Assembly (NCBI RefSeq): GCF_016462705.1
Contig: NZ_JAEMSS010000003.1
Span: forward strand, 1 to 54,718
DNA length: 54,718 bases
Direction: 5' to 3'
Source of the DNA: Nocardioides sp.
GTDB lineage: Bacteria > Actinomycetota > Actinomycetes > Propionibacteriales > Nocardioidaceae
Shown: piece by piece, positions 46,641 through 54,718 of the stretch
How positions within the stretch are numbered: position 1 is the first letter of the stretch
How the letters are laid out: each line of letters starts with the position of its first letter
The notes under the pieces: generated by a model
Database searches by the model: none
What the model was told of the DNA's origin: nothing
Seen by the model: only the letters and a program-made list of their open reading frames with translations
Translations under genes and position numbers: made by a program

Positions 46641-48017
46641 ATGTCGTTGCTCCCGAACCTGCGGCCCGGCGGACGCCATGGTGTGGCATCCACCGAGACC
46701 CGCGACCCGATCGGCTACCTCGTGGCGGGCCTGAGCCGGCTGGCGCAGGCCGACCTCCTCGACCGGCTCGGCCTGCGCAAGCAGGCCGAGCAGACCGTGT
46801 TCACCGTCACGAGCGGCGGGTTCAAGGCGGTCACCGCCGCCAGCCGGCAGTTCTCGCGGCGGGGCTCGAGCAAGAAGCCGGGCGTCCGGCCACCGGGCGT
46901 CAGCGCCCCCGGCACCTTCGACCTCACCCCGACCGAGGACGAGCAGATGCTGGTCGACGTCGTGACCGAGTTCGCCGACGAGGTCGTCCGGCCCGCGGCG
47001 GCGGAGGCCAACGAGGCGTGCGCGGCTCCGACTGAGGTCCTCGAGGGGAGCCTGGAGATCGGGCTGCCGATCCTGGGCGTCCCGGAGTCGCTGGGCGGCA
47101 TCTCCGAGGAGCGCTCCGCGATGGCCGGCACCCTGGTGGCAGAGGCGCTCGGCAAGGGCGACATGGGCCTGGCGGTCGCGGCCCTCGCCCCGGGCGCGGT
47201 CGCGACCGCGATCGGCCTGTGGGGGAGCGAGGAGCAGCAGCAGACCTACCTGCCGGCGTTCACCGGTGACCGGGGCGACGAGAAGGTCCCCGCCGCGGCG
47301 CTCGCCCTGGCCGAGCCGACAGTCCTGTTCGACGCGCTGTCCCCGGCGACCACCGCGACCAGGACCGACGACGGCTTCGTGCTCGACGGCGTGAAGTCGC
47401 TGGTCCCACGCGGCGCCGAGGCCGAGCTGTTCGTGGTGGGCGCCACGCTCGACGACGCGCCGGTCCTGTTCCTCATCGAGTCCTCGACACCCGGCCTGAC
47501 CGTCGAGGCCGACCCGTCGATGGGGATCCGGGCCGCGTCCCTGACCACGCTCCGTCTCGACGGCGTCCGGCTCGACGAGAGCGCGGTCCTCGGCGACACC
47601 GACGGCACGGCGTACGCCGAGTGCGTGCGGCTGTCCCGGCTCGCCTGGTGCGCGCTGGCCGTGGGCACCGGGCAGGCCGTGCTCGACTACGTCACGCCGT
47701 ACGTCAAGGAGCGCGAGGCCTTCGGCGAGCCGATCGCGCACCGCCAGTCGGTGGCGTTCATGGTGGCCGACATGGCGACCGAGCTCCAGGCGATGCGGCT
47801 GCTCACCTACAAGGCCGCGGCGCGCGCCGCCGCAGGCAAGGACTTCTCCCAGCAGGTCGCCCTCGCCAGGAACCTGTGCGCCGACAAGGCCATGCGGATC
47901 GGGCTCGACGGCGTCCAGCTGCTCGGCGGGCACGGGTTCGTCAAGGAGCACCCGGTGGAGCGGTGGTACCGCGACCTCAGGGTCGTCGGACTCGCGGAAG
48001 GAGCTGTCCTGGTATGA
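46641..48017 (+). CDS. Acyl-CoA dehydrogenase with N-terminal extension
   Basis: This 458-residue flavoprotein has an extra N-terminal region of about 90 residues, rich in basic residues (RRGSSKKPGVRPPG linker), before the ACAD domains (LTPTEDEQMLVDVVTEFADEVVRP). The FAD/ETF face REAFGEPIAHRQSVAFMVADM and VQLLGGHGFVKEHPVERWYRD are clear. It ends soon after GLAEGAVLV, where the Glu may be the catalytic base. It should oxidise an acyl-CoA at the alpha-beta bond. The TetR-like palindrome at the promoter suggests fatty-acid-type control. It is followed 70 bases later by a second ACAD gene, perhaps its partner. Confidence 0.92.
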   Translation: MSLLPNLRPGGRHGVASTETRDPIGYLVAGLSRLAQADLLDRLGLRKQAEQTVFTVTSGGFKAVTAASRQFSRRGSSKKPGVRPPGVSAPGTFDLTPTEDEQMLVDVVTEFADEVVRPAAAEANEACAAPTEVLEGSLEIGLPILGVPESLGGISEERSAMAGTLVAEALGKGDMGLAVAALAPGAVATAIGLWGSEEQQQTYLPAFTGDRGDEKVPAAALALAEPTVLFDALSPATTATRTDDGFVLDGVKSLVPRGAEAELFVVGATLDDAPVLFLIESSTPGLTVEADPSMGIRAASLTTLRLDGVRLDESAVLGDTDGTAYAECVRLSRLAWCALAVGTGQAVLDYVTPYVKEREAFGEPIAHRQSVAFMVADMATELQAMRLLTYKAAARAAAGKDFSQQVALARNLCADKAMRIGLDGVQLLGGHGFVKEHPVERWYRDLRVVGLAEGAVLV

Positions 48018-48087
48018 ACGCCCCTCCCTGTTGCTCGTTCCCCCGCAACGCTTCACCACTCACAACACGAAGGGGACCCCGGAAGGC

Positions 48088-49302
48088 ATGAGCATCTGGC
48101 TGGACGACCCGAAGAAGTTCCGGACCCTGGCCGGGCAGGCCCACCAGGTCGCGATGAACATGCTGCGCCCGATCTCGAGGACCTACGACCGCGCCGAGCA
48201 CGAGTATCCCAAGGAGCTCGACATGCTCGCCGCGATGATCGACGGCCTCGCCGAGTCCGGCGCCAGCGAGGGCGCGGGCGCGGCCGGCGTACGGCGCGAC
48301 GAGTCCGAGGCCGACGCCGGCGTGAAGAACGGTGCCAACCTCGCCTCGGTCATGTCGATCGCCGAGATGTGCTGGGGCGACGTCGGCCTGCTGCTGTCGA
48401 TGCCCCGCCAGGGGCTCGGCAACTCGGCGATCGCCTCCGTGGCGGACGACGAGCAGCTCAAGCGGTTCGAGGGCGTCTGGGCGGGCATGGCGATCACCGA
48501 GCCCGGCACGGGCTCCGACTCCGCCAACATCACGACCACTTCCGTCCTGGACGGCGACGAGTACGTCATCAACGGCGAGAAGATCTACGTCACCTCGGGC
48601 GACCGCGCCGACCACATCGTGGTGTGGGCGACCCTCGACCGCGAGCTCGGCAGGTCGGCGATCAAGTCGTTCGTCGTCGCCAAGGGCACGCCGGGGATGC
48701 GCGTCGACCGGCTCGAGCACAAGCTGGGGATCCGAGCGTCCGACACGGCCACGATCATCTTCGAGAACTGCCGGGTGCCCAAGGAGAACCTGCTCGGGTC
48801 GCCCGAGATCGACCCCAAGCAGGGGTTCGCCGGAGCCATGGCGACCTTCGACAACACCCGGCCGCTGGTCGCCTCGATGGCGGTCGGCTGCGCGACCGCG
48901 GCGCTCGACCTCACCCGGGAGCTGCTGGCCCAGGCGGGCGTCGTGGTCGACTACGACCGCCCCGCGTGTCTCCAGTCCGCCGCTGCCGCGAAGGTGCTGC
49001 AGATGGAGGCCGACCTCGAGGCGGCCCGGCTCCTGATGCTGCAGGCCGCGTGGATGGCCGACAACCGCAAGCCCAACTCGCTCGAGGCCTCCATGGCCAA
49101 GGCCAAGGCGGGTCGGGTGGGCTCCGACATCACGCTCAGCTGCGTGGAGCTGTGCGGCACGGTCGGTTACAGCGAGAACGAGCTGCTCGAGAAGTGGGCG
49201 CGCGACTCCAAGATCCTGGACATCTTCGAGGGCACCCAGCAGATCCAGCAGCTGATCATCGCCCGCCGGGTCCTGGGCCTGTCCAGCGCTGAGCTGAAAT
49301 GA
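48088..49302 (+). CDS. Acyl-CoA dehydrogenase
   Basis: The 404-residue product has the full ACAD layout: ITEPGTGSDSANITTT in the middle domain, INGEKIYVTSGDRADH, and the C-terminal SKILDIFEGTQQIQQL with the catalytic Glu. The ORF-track start is 57 bases upstream; the ATG at 48088 has GGAAGG 5 bases before it and begins the conserved sequence. With the preceding gene it may form a heteromeric enzyme, as for paired FadE proteins in mycobacteria, or act alone. The substrate is unknown. It converges with the GH18-like gene 6 bases away. Confidence 0.93.
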   Translation: MSIWLDDPKKFRTLAGQAHQVAMNMLRPISRTYDRAEHEYPKELDMLAAMIDGLAESGASEGAGAAGVRRDESEADAGVKNGANLASVMSIAEMCWGDVGLLLSMPRQGLGNSAIASVADDEQLKRFEGVWAGMAITEPGTGSDSANITTTSVLDGDEYVINGEKIYVTSGDRADHIVVWATLDRELGRSAIKSFVVAKGTPGMRVDRLEHKLGIRASDTATIIFENCRVPKENLLGSPEIDPKQGFAGAMATFDNTRPLVASMAVGCATAALDLTRELLAQAGVVVDYDRPACLQSAAAAKVLQMEADLEAARLLMLQAAWMADNRKPNSLEASMAKAKAGRVGSDITLSCVELCGTVGYSENELLEKWARDSKILDIFEGTQQIQQLIIARRVLGLSSAELK

Positions 49303-49308
49303 GCGACG

Positions 49309-50838
49309 TCACCCTTCTGGGGTGGGGCTCTCTACCTCGGCCAGCGTGAGCATCCGCCACGGCGACGGGGCGTCCGCCGTGGATCGGGCGTCGGGCGGCT
49401 CGCCCTGGGTCCACCACTGGGCGACGTACCCGAGCTCGCCGAAGCGCACCCGGTCGCCCTTCTCGTAGACCTGGTCCGGGTCCCACTCCGGGTAGGTGCC
49501 GGCGGGGATCGTCGGCGACGGCGCCGGGGTCTCGCCCGGAAGCACGGGTCCGATCAGCTGCCACGCCGAGGCGGACTCGGCGATGGTCGGGTCGTCCGGC
49601 AGCTCGCCGGACGTCCACCACTTGGCGGCGTAGACGTTCTGACGCCAGACCACGCGCTCGCCGGCGACGTAGACCCCGTCCTCGGTCCAGATCGGGTAGG
49701 GGCTGGTGGCGGGGTCGTCGCTCGGAGTCTCCGTCGGGTCGGGTGCCGCGGAGGTGGAGACGTCCTCCGGGACACCGTCGAAGGTCGCTCCGAGCACCGC
49801 CGAGAAGGACCCGGCCTCCTGCGTCACGCCGCTGCACGAGTCCGACACGATCGTGACGTCCGGGTAGTTGGAGCTGCAGGCCCGGTCCCGGTTCATCGAC
49901 CACAGCGAGACGCGCCCCAGCCGACGGTCACTGGCGAACGCGTGCAGCTCTTCGGCGTCACCGAGGCCGAACACCTCGCCTGCCAGGTCGTTCTGGCCGA
50001 TCATCGGCGTCGCACCGATGCGCTGCCAGGCCTGCGTCGGGGTGAGCCGCTGGCCGGCGTCGGCGTACAGCGCGGTGACCTGGTCGTGGGTGCTCTCGAG
50101 CGCGTCGATCGAGGCCTCCGCCATGGAGCTGCCGCTCGACCTGCTCTCGCCGTAGTTCATGGTCATCGCATTGACCCCGGTCAGGTCCACACCTCCTCGG
50201 AGCATGGACGCGACCAGCAGCTCCCCGTCCGCGGTGAGCCCGTCGGGGGAGACGGGAAGGGTGACCCACACCTCCAGCTCCTCGTCCTGCTGGAGCCGGG
50301 CGACGGCCTGCGCCCGCCGGTCGTTGGCGGCGGCGTCGGTCAGGGCCTCGCCCTCGATGTCGAGGTCGATGACCCGGGTGTCGTAGCGGTCGACCACGGA
50401 CCGGTACGCCTCGTAGAGGTCGTCGCCGTCCGTGCACGCCACGGCCAGCTCGTCGTTGGCCTGGCCTCCGAAGGACACGATCGGGGTGCCCCCGAGCTGC
50501 CGCACCCGGGCGACGCGCCGGTCCAGGTCGAGCTGCTCCTCCGCCTCGTCGAGGCTGTAGGCCGCCCCCCACGTGGGTCGGCACCCGTCCGCGGGGTCGG
50601 CGACCACGAAGGCGAGCACGACGTTGGGGCCGGCCCCGTCCGGGCCCTTCTCGAACTCGACCGTCGGAGTGGCGGTCACGTCGACGTACGGCGCGAAGTA
50701 GGCGCTCTGCGAGACCGCCGAGCGGGCGTCCTGGAACCAGCGCCACCCCTGCAGGGAGGCGAACACGACAGCGGCCAGGACCAGGAAGAGCAGGCCCAGC
50801 CGCGCCAGCGACAGACGTCGCCCTTCGACCAGCGACAT
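49309..50838 (-). CDS. GH18-like (chitinase-type) protein with two CBM5/12 modules
   Basis: The 509-residue product begins with a signal-anchor helix (LARLGLLFLVLAAVVFASL), so it is secreted or membrane-tethered. A GH18-like barrel follows (YFAPYVDVT, PIVSFGGQAND, then VIDLDIEGEAL holding DxDxE, with the first Asp of the usual DxxDxDxE replaced by Arg; MTMNYG later). A Thr/Pro/Asp linker leads to two WWTSGELPDDP/WWTQGEPPDAR modules of the CBM5/12 chitin-binding type. It should bind and probably cleave a beta-1,4-GlcNAc-type glycan. ATG at 50838 has GGGAG; the GTG at 50868 is an alternative. It is divergent from a GT2 synthase. Confidence 0.88.
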   Translation of the reverse strand: MSLVEGRRLSLARLGLLFLVLAAVVFASLQGWRWFQDARSAVSQSAYFAPYVDVTATPTVEFEKGPDGAGPNVVLAFVVADPADGCRPTWGAAYSLDEAEEQLDLDRRVARVRQLGGTPIVSFGGQANDELAVACTDGDDLYEAYRSVVDRYDTRVIDLDIEGEALTDAAANDRRAQAVARLQQDEELEVWVTLPVSPDGLTADGELLVASMLRGGVDLTGVNAMTMNYGESRSSGSSMAEASIDALESTHDQVTALYADAGQRLTPTQAWQRIGATPMIGQNDLAGEVFGLGDAEELHAFASDRRLGRVSLWSMNRDRACSSNYPDVTIVSDSCSGVTQEAGSFSAVLGATFDGVPEDVSTSAAPDPTETPSDDPATSPYPIWTEDGVYVAGERVVWRQNVYAAKWWTSGELPDDPTIAESASAWQLIGPVLPGETPAPSPTIPAGTYPEWDPDQVYEKGDRVRFGELGYVAQWWTQGEPPDARSTADAPSPWRMLTLAEVESPTPEG

Positions 50839-50846
50839 CCGACTCC

Positions 50847-50899
50847 CATCTCGCGGCTCAGTGGTCACGATGCTCGCACCAATACCCGCATCTCGCGGC
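50847..50899. repeat. Two direct copies of CATCTCGCGGC in the GH18/GT2 divergent promoter region
   Basis: Copies at 50847-50857 and 50889-50899 are 42 bp apart, about four helical turns, within the 121-bp gap between the divergent genes. They could be sites for a shared regulator. The rest of the gap holds a TACGCT box (50919-50924) for the GT2 gene. Confidence 0.4.
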
Positions 50900-50959
50900 G
50901 GTATGGCCAGTCCCGATCTACGCTGCTGGTCCAGTCATGACCGCACAGGAGGAGGGCGC

Positions 50960-53260
50960 GTGGCGAAGAACGCGCCCGCCGGACCGGCGACCCGCCGTCG
51001 GCAGTGGGGCTCGGAGAAGCGTGCCGAGCCGATGCCGATCGTGCATCTGCGACCCAGTGCCGCCAAGCTCACCTGGGGCCGGGTCGCCATCGCCACCACG
51101 GTGCTGTTCTGGCTCGCCTACGTGGTCTCGACGATCCTGCGGCGCTTCCTCGACGACGTCGGCGGCTTCCGGTTCACCATGGAGGCGATCTCCTACCTCA
51201 TCGTGGTCACGGTCCTCACCTTCTCCGCGCTCATGTACCTGGTCGCGCGGCAGGGGGCCCTCCGTCGGTTCCGCGAGCACCAGCGAGTACCTCGGGGACT
51301 GCTCGACGCGCACTTCACGGAGGACCACGGGGCACTGACGGTGCTGATCCCGTCGTACGCCGAGGAGCCGGACATCGTCCGGCTCACGCTGTGGAGCGCG
51401 GCCCTCCAGGAGTACCCGGACCTGCGCGTGGTGCTGCTGATCGACGACCCGCCCTTCCCCTCCGACCCCGAGGTCCGGGCCACCCTCGACGCGACCCGGG
51501 CGTTGGCCGACGAGATCAACGAGCGGCTGGCACACCCTCACGCGGTCGCGCAGGATGCCCACGACGCTGCGGTCGACTGGCTCCAGGACGCCGGCCCGGA
51601 CGCTCCGCTCGACGTGGTCCGCGCCCTCGCCGACGCCTACCTCGCCTCGGCCGAGTGGCTGGAGGAGATGGCCGCCACCGAGGACGTCCACGACCACGTC
51701 ACCGAGTTCTTCGTCGACCAGGTGCTCATGGGGCTGGCCAGCGAGCTCCGGCTCACGTTGCTGGGGCTCGAGGCCCTGATCGAGCAGCGCGGGACCATCG
51801 CCTCCGAACGGGTCCGCGAGCTCCACCGCCGACTGATGTGGATCTTCGGTGCCACGGCGGACACGTTCGAGCGCAAGCTCTACGCGTCCCTCTCGCACGA
51901 GGCCAACAAGGCGATGAACATCAACGCCTACCTCGGGCTGATGGGAGCCACGTGGCGGCCCACCGAGTCCGCGGAGGGCACCGTGCTGGTACGGCTCGAC
52001 GAGGGCACCCCGGCCATGGACGGCGACCTCGTCGTCGAGGGCCCCGAGTACGTGCTGACGCTCGACGCGGACTCCCAGCTGCTCCGCGACTACTGCCTGC
52101 GCCTGGTCTACTTCCTCGAGCAACCCGAGAACGGGCACGTCGCGATCACCCAGACGCCCTACTCGTCGTACCGCGGCGCGCCGACCCGGATCGAGCGGAT
52201 CGCCGGCGCCACCACCGACATCCAGCACATCCTCCACCAGGGGATGACCTACTACGGAGCCACGTTCTGGGTCGGTGCGAACGCGGTCATCCGCCGCCGT
52301 GCCCTCGAGGACATCGTGCAGATCGAGACCATCGGCGGTCACGAGGTGCGCACCTACATCCAGGACCGGACGGTCATCGAGGACACCGAGTCGAGCATCG
52401 ACCTCGCGGGGCAGGGGTGGGACCTGGTCAACTACCCCGAGCGGCTGAGCTACAGCGCCACGCCTCCGGACTTCGGGTCACTCGTCGTGCAACGGCGAAG
52501 GTGGGCCAACGGCGGCCTGCTGATCCTCCCCAAGCTCTGGCACCAGCGCCGGGCCCGGGCCCGCGCCGACAACGCCGTGACGCTGGGCGAGTGGACGTTG
52601 CGGGTCAACTACATGGCCTCGATCACCTGGGCCAGCTTCAGCCTGCTGCTGCTCCTGTTCTATCCCTACGACGGCCGGCTGCTCAGCCCGCTGGTCGTCG
52701 GTGCCGCCCTGCCCTACTTCATCGCCATGGGCAGCGACCTGAAGCTGTGCGGGCACCGCTACCTGGACGTCTTCCGGATCTACGGGTTCAACCTGGTCCT
52801 GCTCTTCGTCAACCTGGCGGGCGTCCTCAAGTCGATCCAGCAGGCCTTCACCGGCGAGAAGATCCCGTTCGCCCGCACGCCCAAGGTGCGCAACCGGACG
52901 GCCTCGCCCGGGCTGCACGTGCTGGTGCCCTACCTGATCGTCGGCTACTCGGTGCTCACCGCGTGGCGCAGCTACACCCATGACAACTGGGGCAACTTCG
53001 CCTTCGCCCTCTTCAACGCGGTCCTGGCGGCACTGGCGATCAACGCCTACATCGGGATCCGCAACTCGATCGCCGACATGGCCCTGGGGCTGGTGAACTG
53101 GCTCTACGTGCCCAAGCCTGAGCCCGTGGCCGCCGCCGCGCCGGTCGCGGCCGACGGCAAGGCCGTCGACTGGGCCGCCATCCTCTACCACGGCGACCGG
53201 CGCCTCGACCGTGACCTGCGGCGTGACGAGGAGCGGCGCCGGCGGCTCACCCACCGCTGA
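50960..53260 (+). CDS. GT2-family processive glycosyltransferase (cellulose/poly-GlcNAc/hyaluronan-synthase-like)
   Basis: The 766-residue membrane enzyme has two helices near the N-terminus (residues about 38-95) and several near the C-terminus. The GT-A domain starts LTVLIPSYAEEPDIVRLTL; LLIDDPP is the first Asp motif, LTLDADSQ the second, TYIQDRTVIEDTES the acceptor TED-like motif, and QRRRWANGG the QxxRW motif of processive enzymes. A helical insert of roughly 150 residues (rich in Ala/Glu/Asp) separates LLIDDPP from EANKAMNINAYLG. It should polymerise a sugar and export the chain. AGGAGGAGGG precedes the GTG. The polymer is unknown. Confidence 0.9.
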   Translation: MAKNAPAGPATRRRQWGSEKRAEPMPIVHLRPSAAKLTWGRVAIATTVLFWLAYVVSTILRRFLDDVGGFRFTMEAISYLIVVTVLTFSALMYLVARQGALRRFREHQRVPRGLLDAHFTEDHGALTVLIPSYAEEPDIVRLTLWSAALQEYPDLRVVLLIDDPPFPSDPEVRATLDATRALADEINERLAHPHAVAQDAHDAAVDWLQDAGPDAPLDVVRALADAYLASAEWLEEMAATEDVHDHVTEFFVDQVLMGLASELRLTLLGLEALIEQRGTIASERVRELHRRLMWIFGATADTFERKLYASLSHEANKAMNINAYLGLMGATWRPTESAEGTVLVRLDEGTPAMDGDLVVEGPEYVLTLDADSQLLRDYCLRLVYFLEQPENGHVAITQTPYSSYRGAPTRIERIAGATTDIQHILHQGMTYYGATFWVGANAVIRRRALEDIVQIETIGGHEVRTYIQDRTVIEDTESSIDLAGQGWDLVNYPERLSYSATPPDFGSLVVQRRRWANGGLLILPKLWHQRRARARADNAVTLGEWTLRVNYMASITWASFSLLLLLFYPYDGRLLSPLVVGAALPYFIAMGSDLKLCGHRYLDVFRIYGFNLVLLFVNLAGVLKSIQQAFTGEKIPFARTPKVRNRTASPGLHVLVPYLIVGYSVLTAWRSYTHDNWGNFAFALFNAVLAALAINAYIGIRNSIADMALGLVNWLYVPKPEPVAAAAPVAADGKAVDWAAILYHGDRRLDRDLRRDEERRRRLTHR

Positions 53261-53276
53261 CTCCCGCCGACCGGGA

Positions 53277-54704
53277 CTAGCGCACCAGTCCGGCCAGCCG
53301 CTCGACGTCCTCGGGACCGTCCAGGTCCGCCACACCGACGAAGACCGTGTCGACACCGAGGTCCGCGAGCTCGCCCCACCGGTCCCGATGCGCCGACACC
53401 GTCCCCGCGTGGGTCCGCTGGGCGTACGCCGCCGCCGGGGTGCGCCCCCGCAGGCGCTCGACCCTGGCCCAGGTGTCCTCGCGGTCACGCCCGACCGTCG
53501 GCAGGTCGAGCACGGTGATCCGCACGGTCTCGGAGTGGCCGCGCAAGGTCGTGACCAGCTCGTCCAGGGCCGGCCGTGCCGAGGGGACGTTCGCGGCATC
53601 GCCGAGGTGGGCCGCCACCCGCAGCGAACGTGGGCCGCTACCTCCGACGATGACCGGGATCCCGGCGGCGGGCCTCGGGTAGCAGGTCGTCTCCGGCAGG
53701 GACACCAGCTCGCCGTCGTAGGCCTTGGTGCCGGGTGACCACAGCGCGCGCATGGTCTCGATGCCGCGCTCGAGGGCGGCCAGCCGCTCGCGCGCCGGCG
53801 GGAACGGCAGCCCGTAGGCCGCGTGCTCGCGCTCCCACCACCCGGCGCCGACGCCGACGAACGCGCGCCCCCCGGTGAGAGCGTCCAGGGTGGCGGCGGC
53901 CTTGGCGGTGATGCCGGGAGCCCGGAAGGTGACGGGCGTGACCAGGGTGCCGAGCTCGAGGTCCGTCGCCAGGCCCGCGACGGCACCGAGGGCCACCCAG
54001 GGCTCCGGGATCGGCGACCACGCCCGGTCGACCTGCGGGATCTGGATCAGGTGGTCCATGAGCGCCAGGCCCGAGAAGCCGAGCCTGTCGGCCTCCGTGG
54101 CGACCCCGCGGAGCCAGCCCAGAGGGTCCTCACCCCACGTGAACCGGCTGACCTGGAGGACGACCTTGAGGCCCTGGGAGCTCCGCCGTTCCGCCCCTGG
54201 CGCGACGGACGCGGCCGCGGCGACCTCCGGCGGTGGCTCGTCCGTGGTCACCGTGTGCACGACGTCCCAGCCCTCGGCGCTGAGTCGCGCCACGTGCTCA
54301 CGGTGCCGACGGAGCTGGGCGGCATGCACCCGGGCGGGGACCGGCACCTGCCGAGCAGCGTTCCGGACGCGGCAGGTCGCCTCCGCGGTGTCCAGCACGA
54401 CCGCCACGGCCGGCAGCCCGGCGGACCTGGCCCGGGCGAGCCAGCCGAGGCGGCGCTCGGTGTCGGTTCCCAGGGTGTCCACGACGGTCGTCAGGCCGCG
54501 TCCGAGGCGGGCCGCCACGATCGACTCGAGGAGGACGAACGCCTCGTCGGAGGCGGCGAGGTCGTGTGGCCCGCTGCCGACGACCCCGCGCAAAGTGTCT
54601 GAGGAGACGACCTCAGGGGCGCGGTAGTGGGCCGCCGCCCACGTCGACTTGCCGGACCCCGACGCCCCGACGAGCACTACCAGCGCGGGGTCGGGCAGGG
54701 GCAT
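53277..54704 (-). CDS. P-loop kinase-like domain fused to an LLM (luciferase-like, F420/FMN) oxidoreductase
   Basis: The 475-residue protein has two parts. Residues 1-155 are an AAA_33/polynucleotide-kinase-like P-loop domain (LVGASGSGKSTWA, VVSSDTLRG, TTVVDTLGTDTERR, VRNAARQ). From about 178 a luciferase-like barrel follows (VLQVSRFTWGEDPLGWLRGV, ALMDHL, ELGTLVTPVTFRAP, GRAFVGVGAGWWEREHAAYG, PVIVGGSGPRSLRVAA), usually F420-dependent in actinobacteria. Both domains look complete, and the frame between them is open without a stop. Why the two are joined is unclear. Another frame-shifted ORF over the region is a shadow. Confidence 0.88.
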   Translation of the reverse strand: MPLPDPALVVLVGASGSGKSTWAAAHYRAPEVVSSDTLRGVVGSGPHDLAASDEAFVLLESIVAARLGRGLTTVVDTLGTDTERRLGWLARARSAGLPAVAVVLDTAEATCRVRNAARQVPVPARVHAAQLRRHREHVARLSAEGWDVVHTVTTDEPPPEVAAAASVAPGAERRSSQGLKVVLQVSRFTWGEDPLGWLRGVATEADRLGFSGLALMDHLIQIPQVDRAWSPIPEPWVALGAVAGLATDLELGTLVTPVTFRAPGITAKAAATLDALTGGRAFVGVGAGWWEREHAAYGLPFPPARERLAALERGIETMRALWSPGTKAYDGELVSLPETTCYPRPAAGIPVIVGGSGPRSLRVAAHLGDAANVPSARPALDELVTTLRGHSETVRITVLDLPTVGRDREDTWARVERLRGRTPAAAYAQRTHAGTVSAHRDRWGELADLGVDTVFVGVADLDGPEDVERLAGLVR

Positions 54705-54718
54705 GGCTCAGCTGGGGC

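Noticed and set aside
1-54718. CRISPR arrays, tRNA/rRNA genes, insertion sequences or prophage
   Set aside because: No repeated spacer pattern, no cloverleaf with CCA end, no rRNA-like sequence, no transposase or integrase frame was seen on reading both strands.

Overview
The window reads as chromosome of a high-GC, Gram-positive actinobacterium, most like Nocardioides or a close relative in the Propionibacteriales. This is inferred from gene content: a mycothiol-type DinB enzyme, a mabA/inhA-like fabG-fabI pair, a SerB2-length phosphoserine phosphatase and an actinobacterial zinc-ribbon protein. Frequent GTG starts, 4-bp ATGA/GTGA gene overlaps and very many leaderless promoters point the same way. 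No rRNA, tRNA, CRISPR array, insertion sequence, integrase or prophage gene was seen, and no gene-free stretch exceeds 300 bases. Most long ORF-track lines are antisense shadows created by high GC.

Layout. 1-5.3 kb: a molybdopterin oxidoreductase cut by the window edge, divergent from moaA; a MarR/DinB-like divergent pair with twin operators; three small conserved genes including dodecin. 5.3-6.8 kb: fabG and an InhA-type enoyl-ACP reductase. 6.9-12.4 kb: a cyanophycin locus, with a cphB-cphA operon facing a CphA paralogue that keeps the N and Mur-ligase domains but lacks the ATP-grasp domain. 12.4-19.5 kb: SixA-like phosphatase, serB, a lone ABC ATPase, NfeD-SPFH pair, TauE-like exporter and small unknowns. 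19.5-30.6 kb: a catabolic cluster built around a FadR-type regulator. One arm holds a glutamine-synthetase-like ligase, aldehyde dehydrogenase, SDR, gamma-glutamyl hydrolase and alpha/beta hydrolase. The other holds an amino-acid/amine permease, a choline/ethanolamine-kinase-like protein and a dimethylglycine-dehydrogenase-like flavoprotein. The set fits uptake and gamma-glutamylation of a small amine such as ethanolamine, but the substrate is inferred. 30.6-46.6 kb: a PP2C phosphatase, three ABC-2 exporters (two behind their own regulators), siroheme synthesis, an rRNA/tRNA methyltransferase, peptide deformylase and small enzymes. 46.6-54.7 kb: two acyl-CoA dehydrogenases under a palindromic operator, a GH18-like hydrolase divergent from a GT2 polysaccharide synthase, and a P-loop kinase/luciferase-like fusion.

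The strongest unexplained signals are three. (1) The CphA paralogue has the domain loss opposite to that known for cyanobacterial CphA2. (2) A TANNNT box lies 6-8 bases before the start codon of some twenty genes, and in four cases the TA(G/A) of the box is the stop codon of the upstream gene. (3) One of these leaderless sites drives a five-codon mini-ORF that ends exactly on the GTG of an ABC exporter gene with no visible Shine-Dalgarno sequence.
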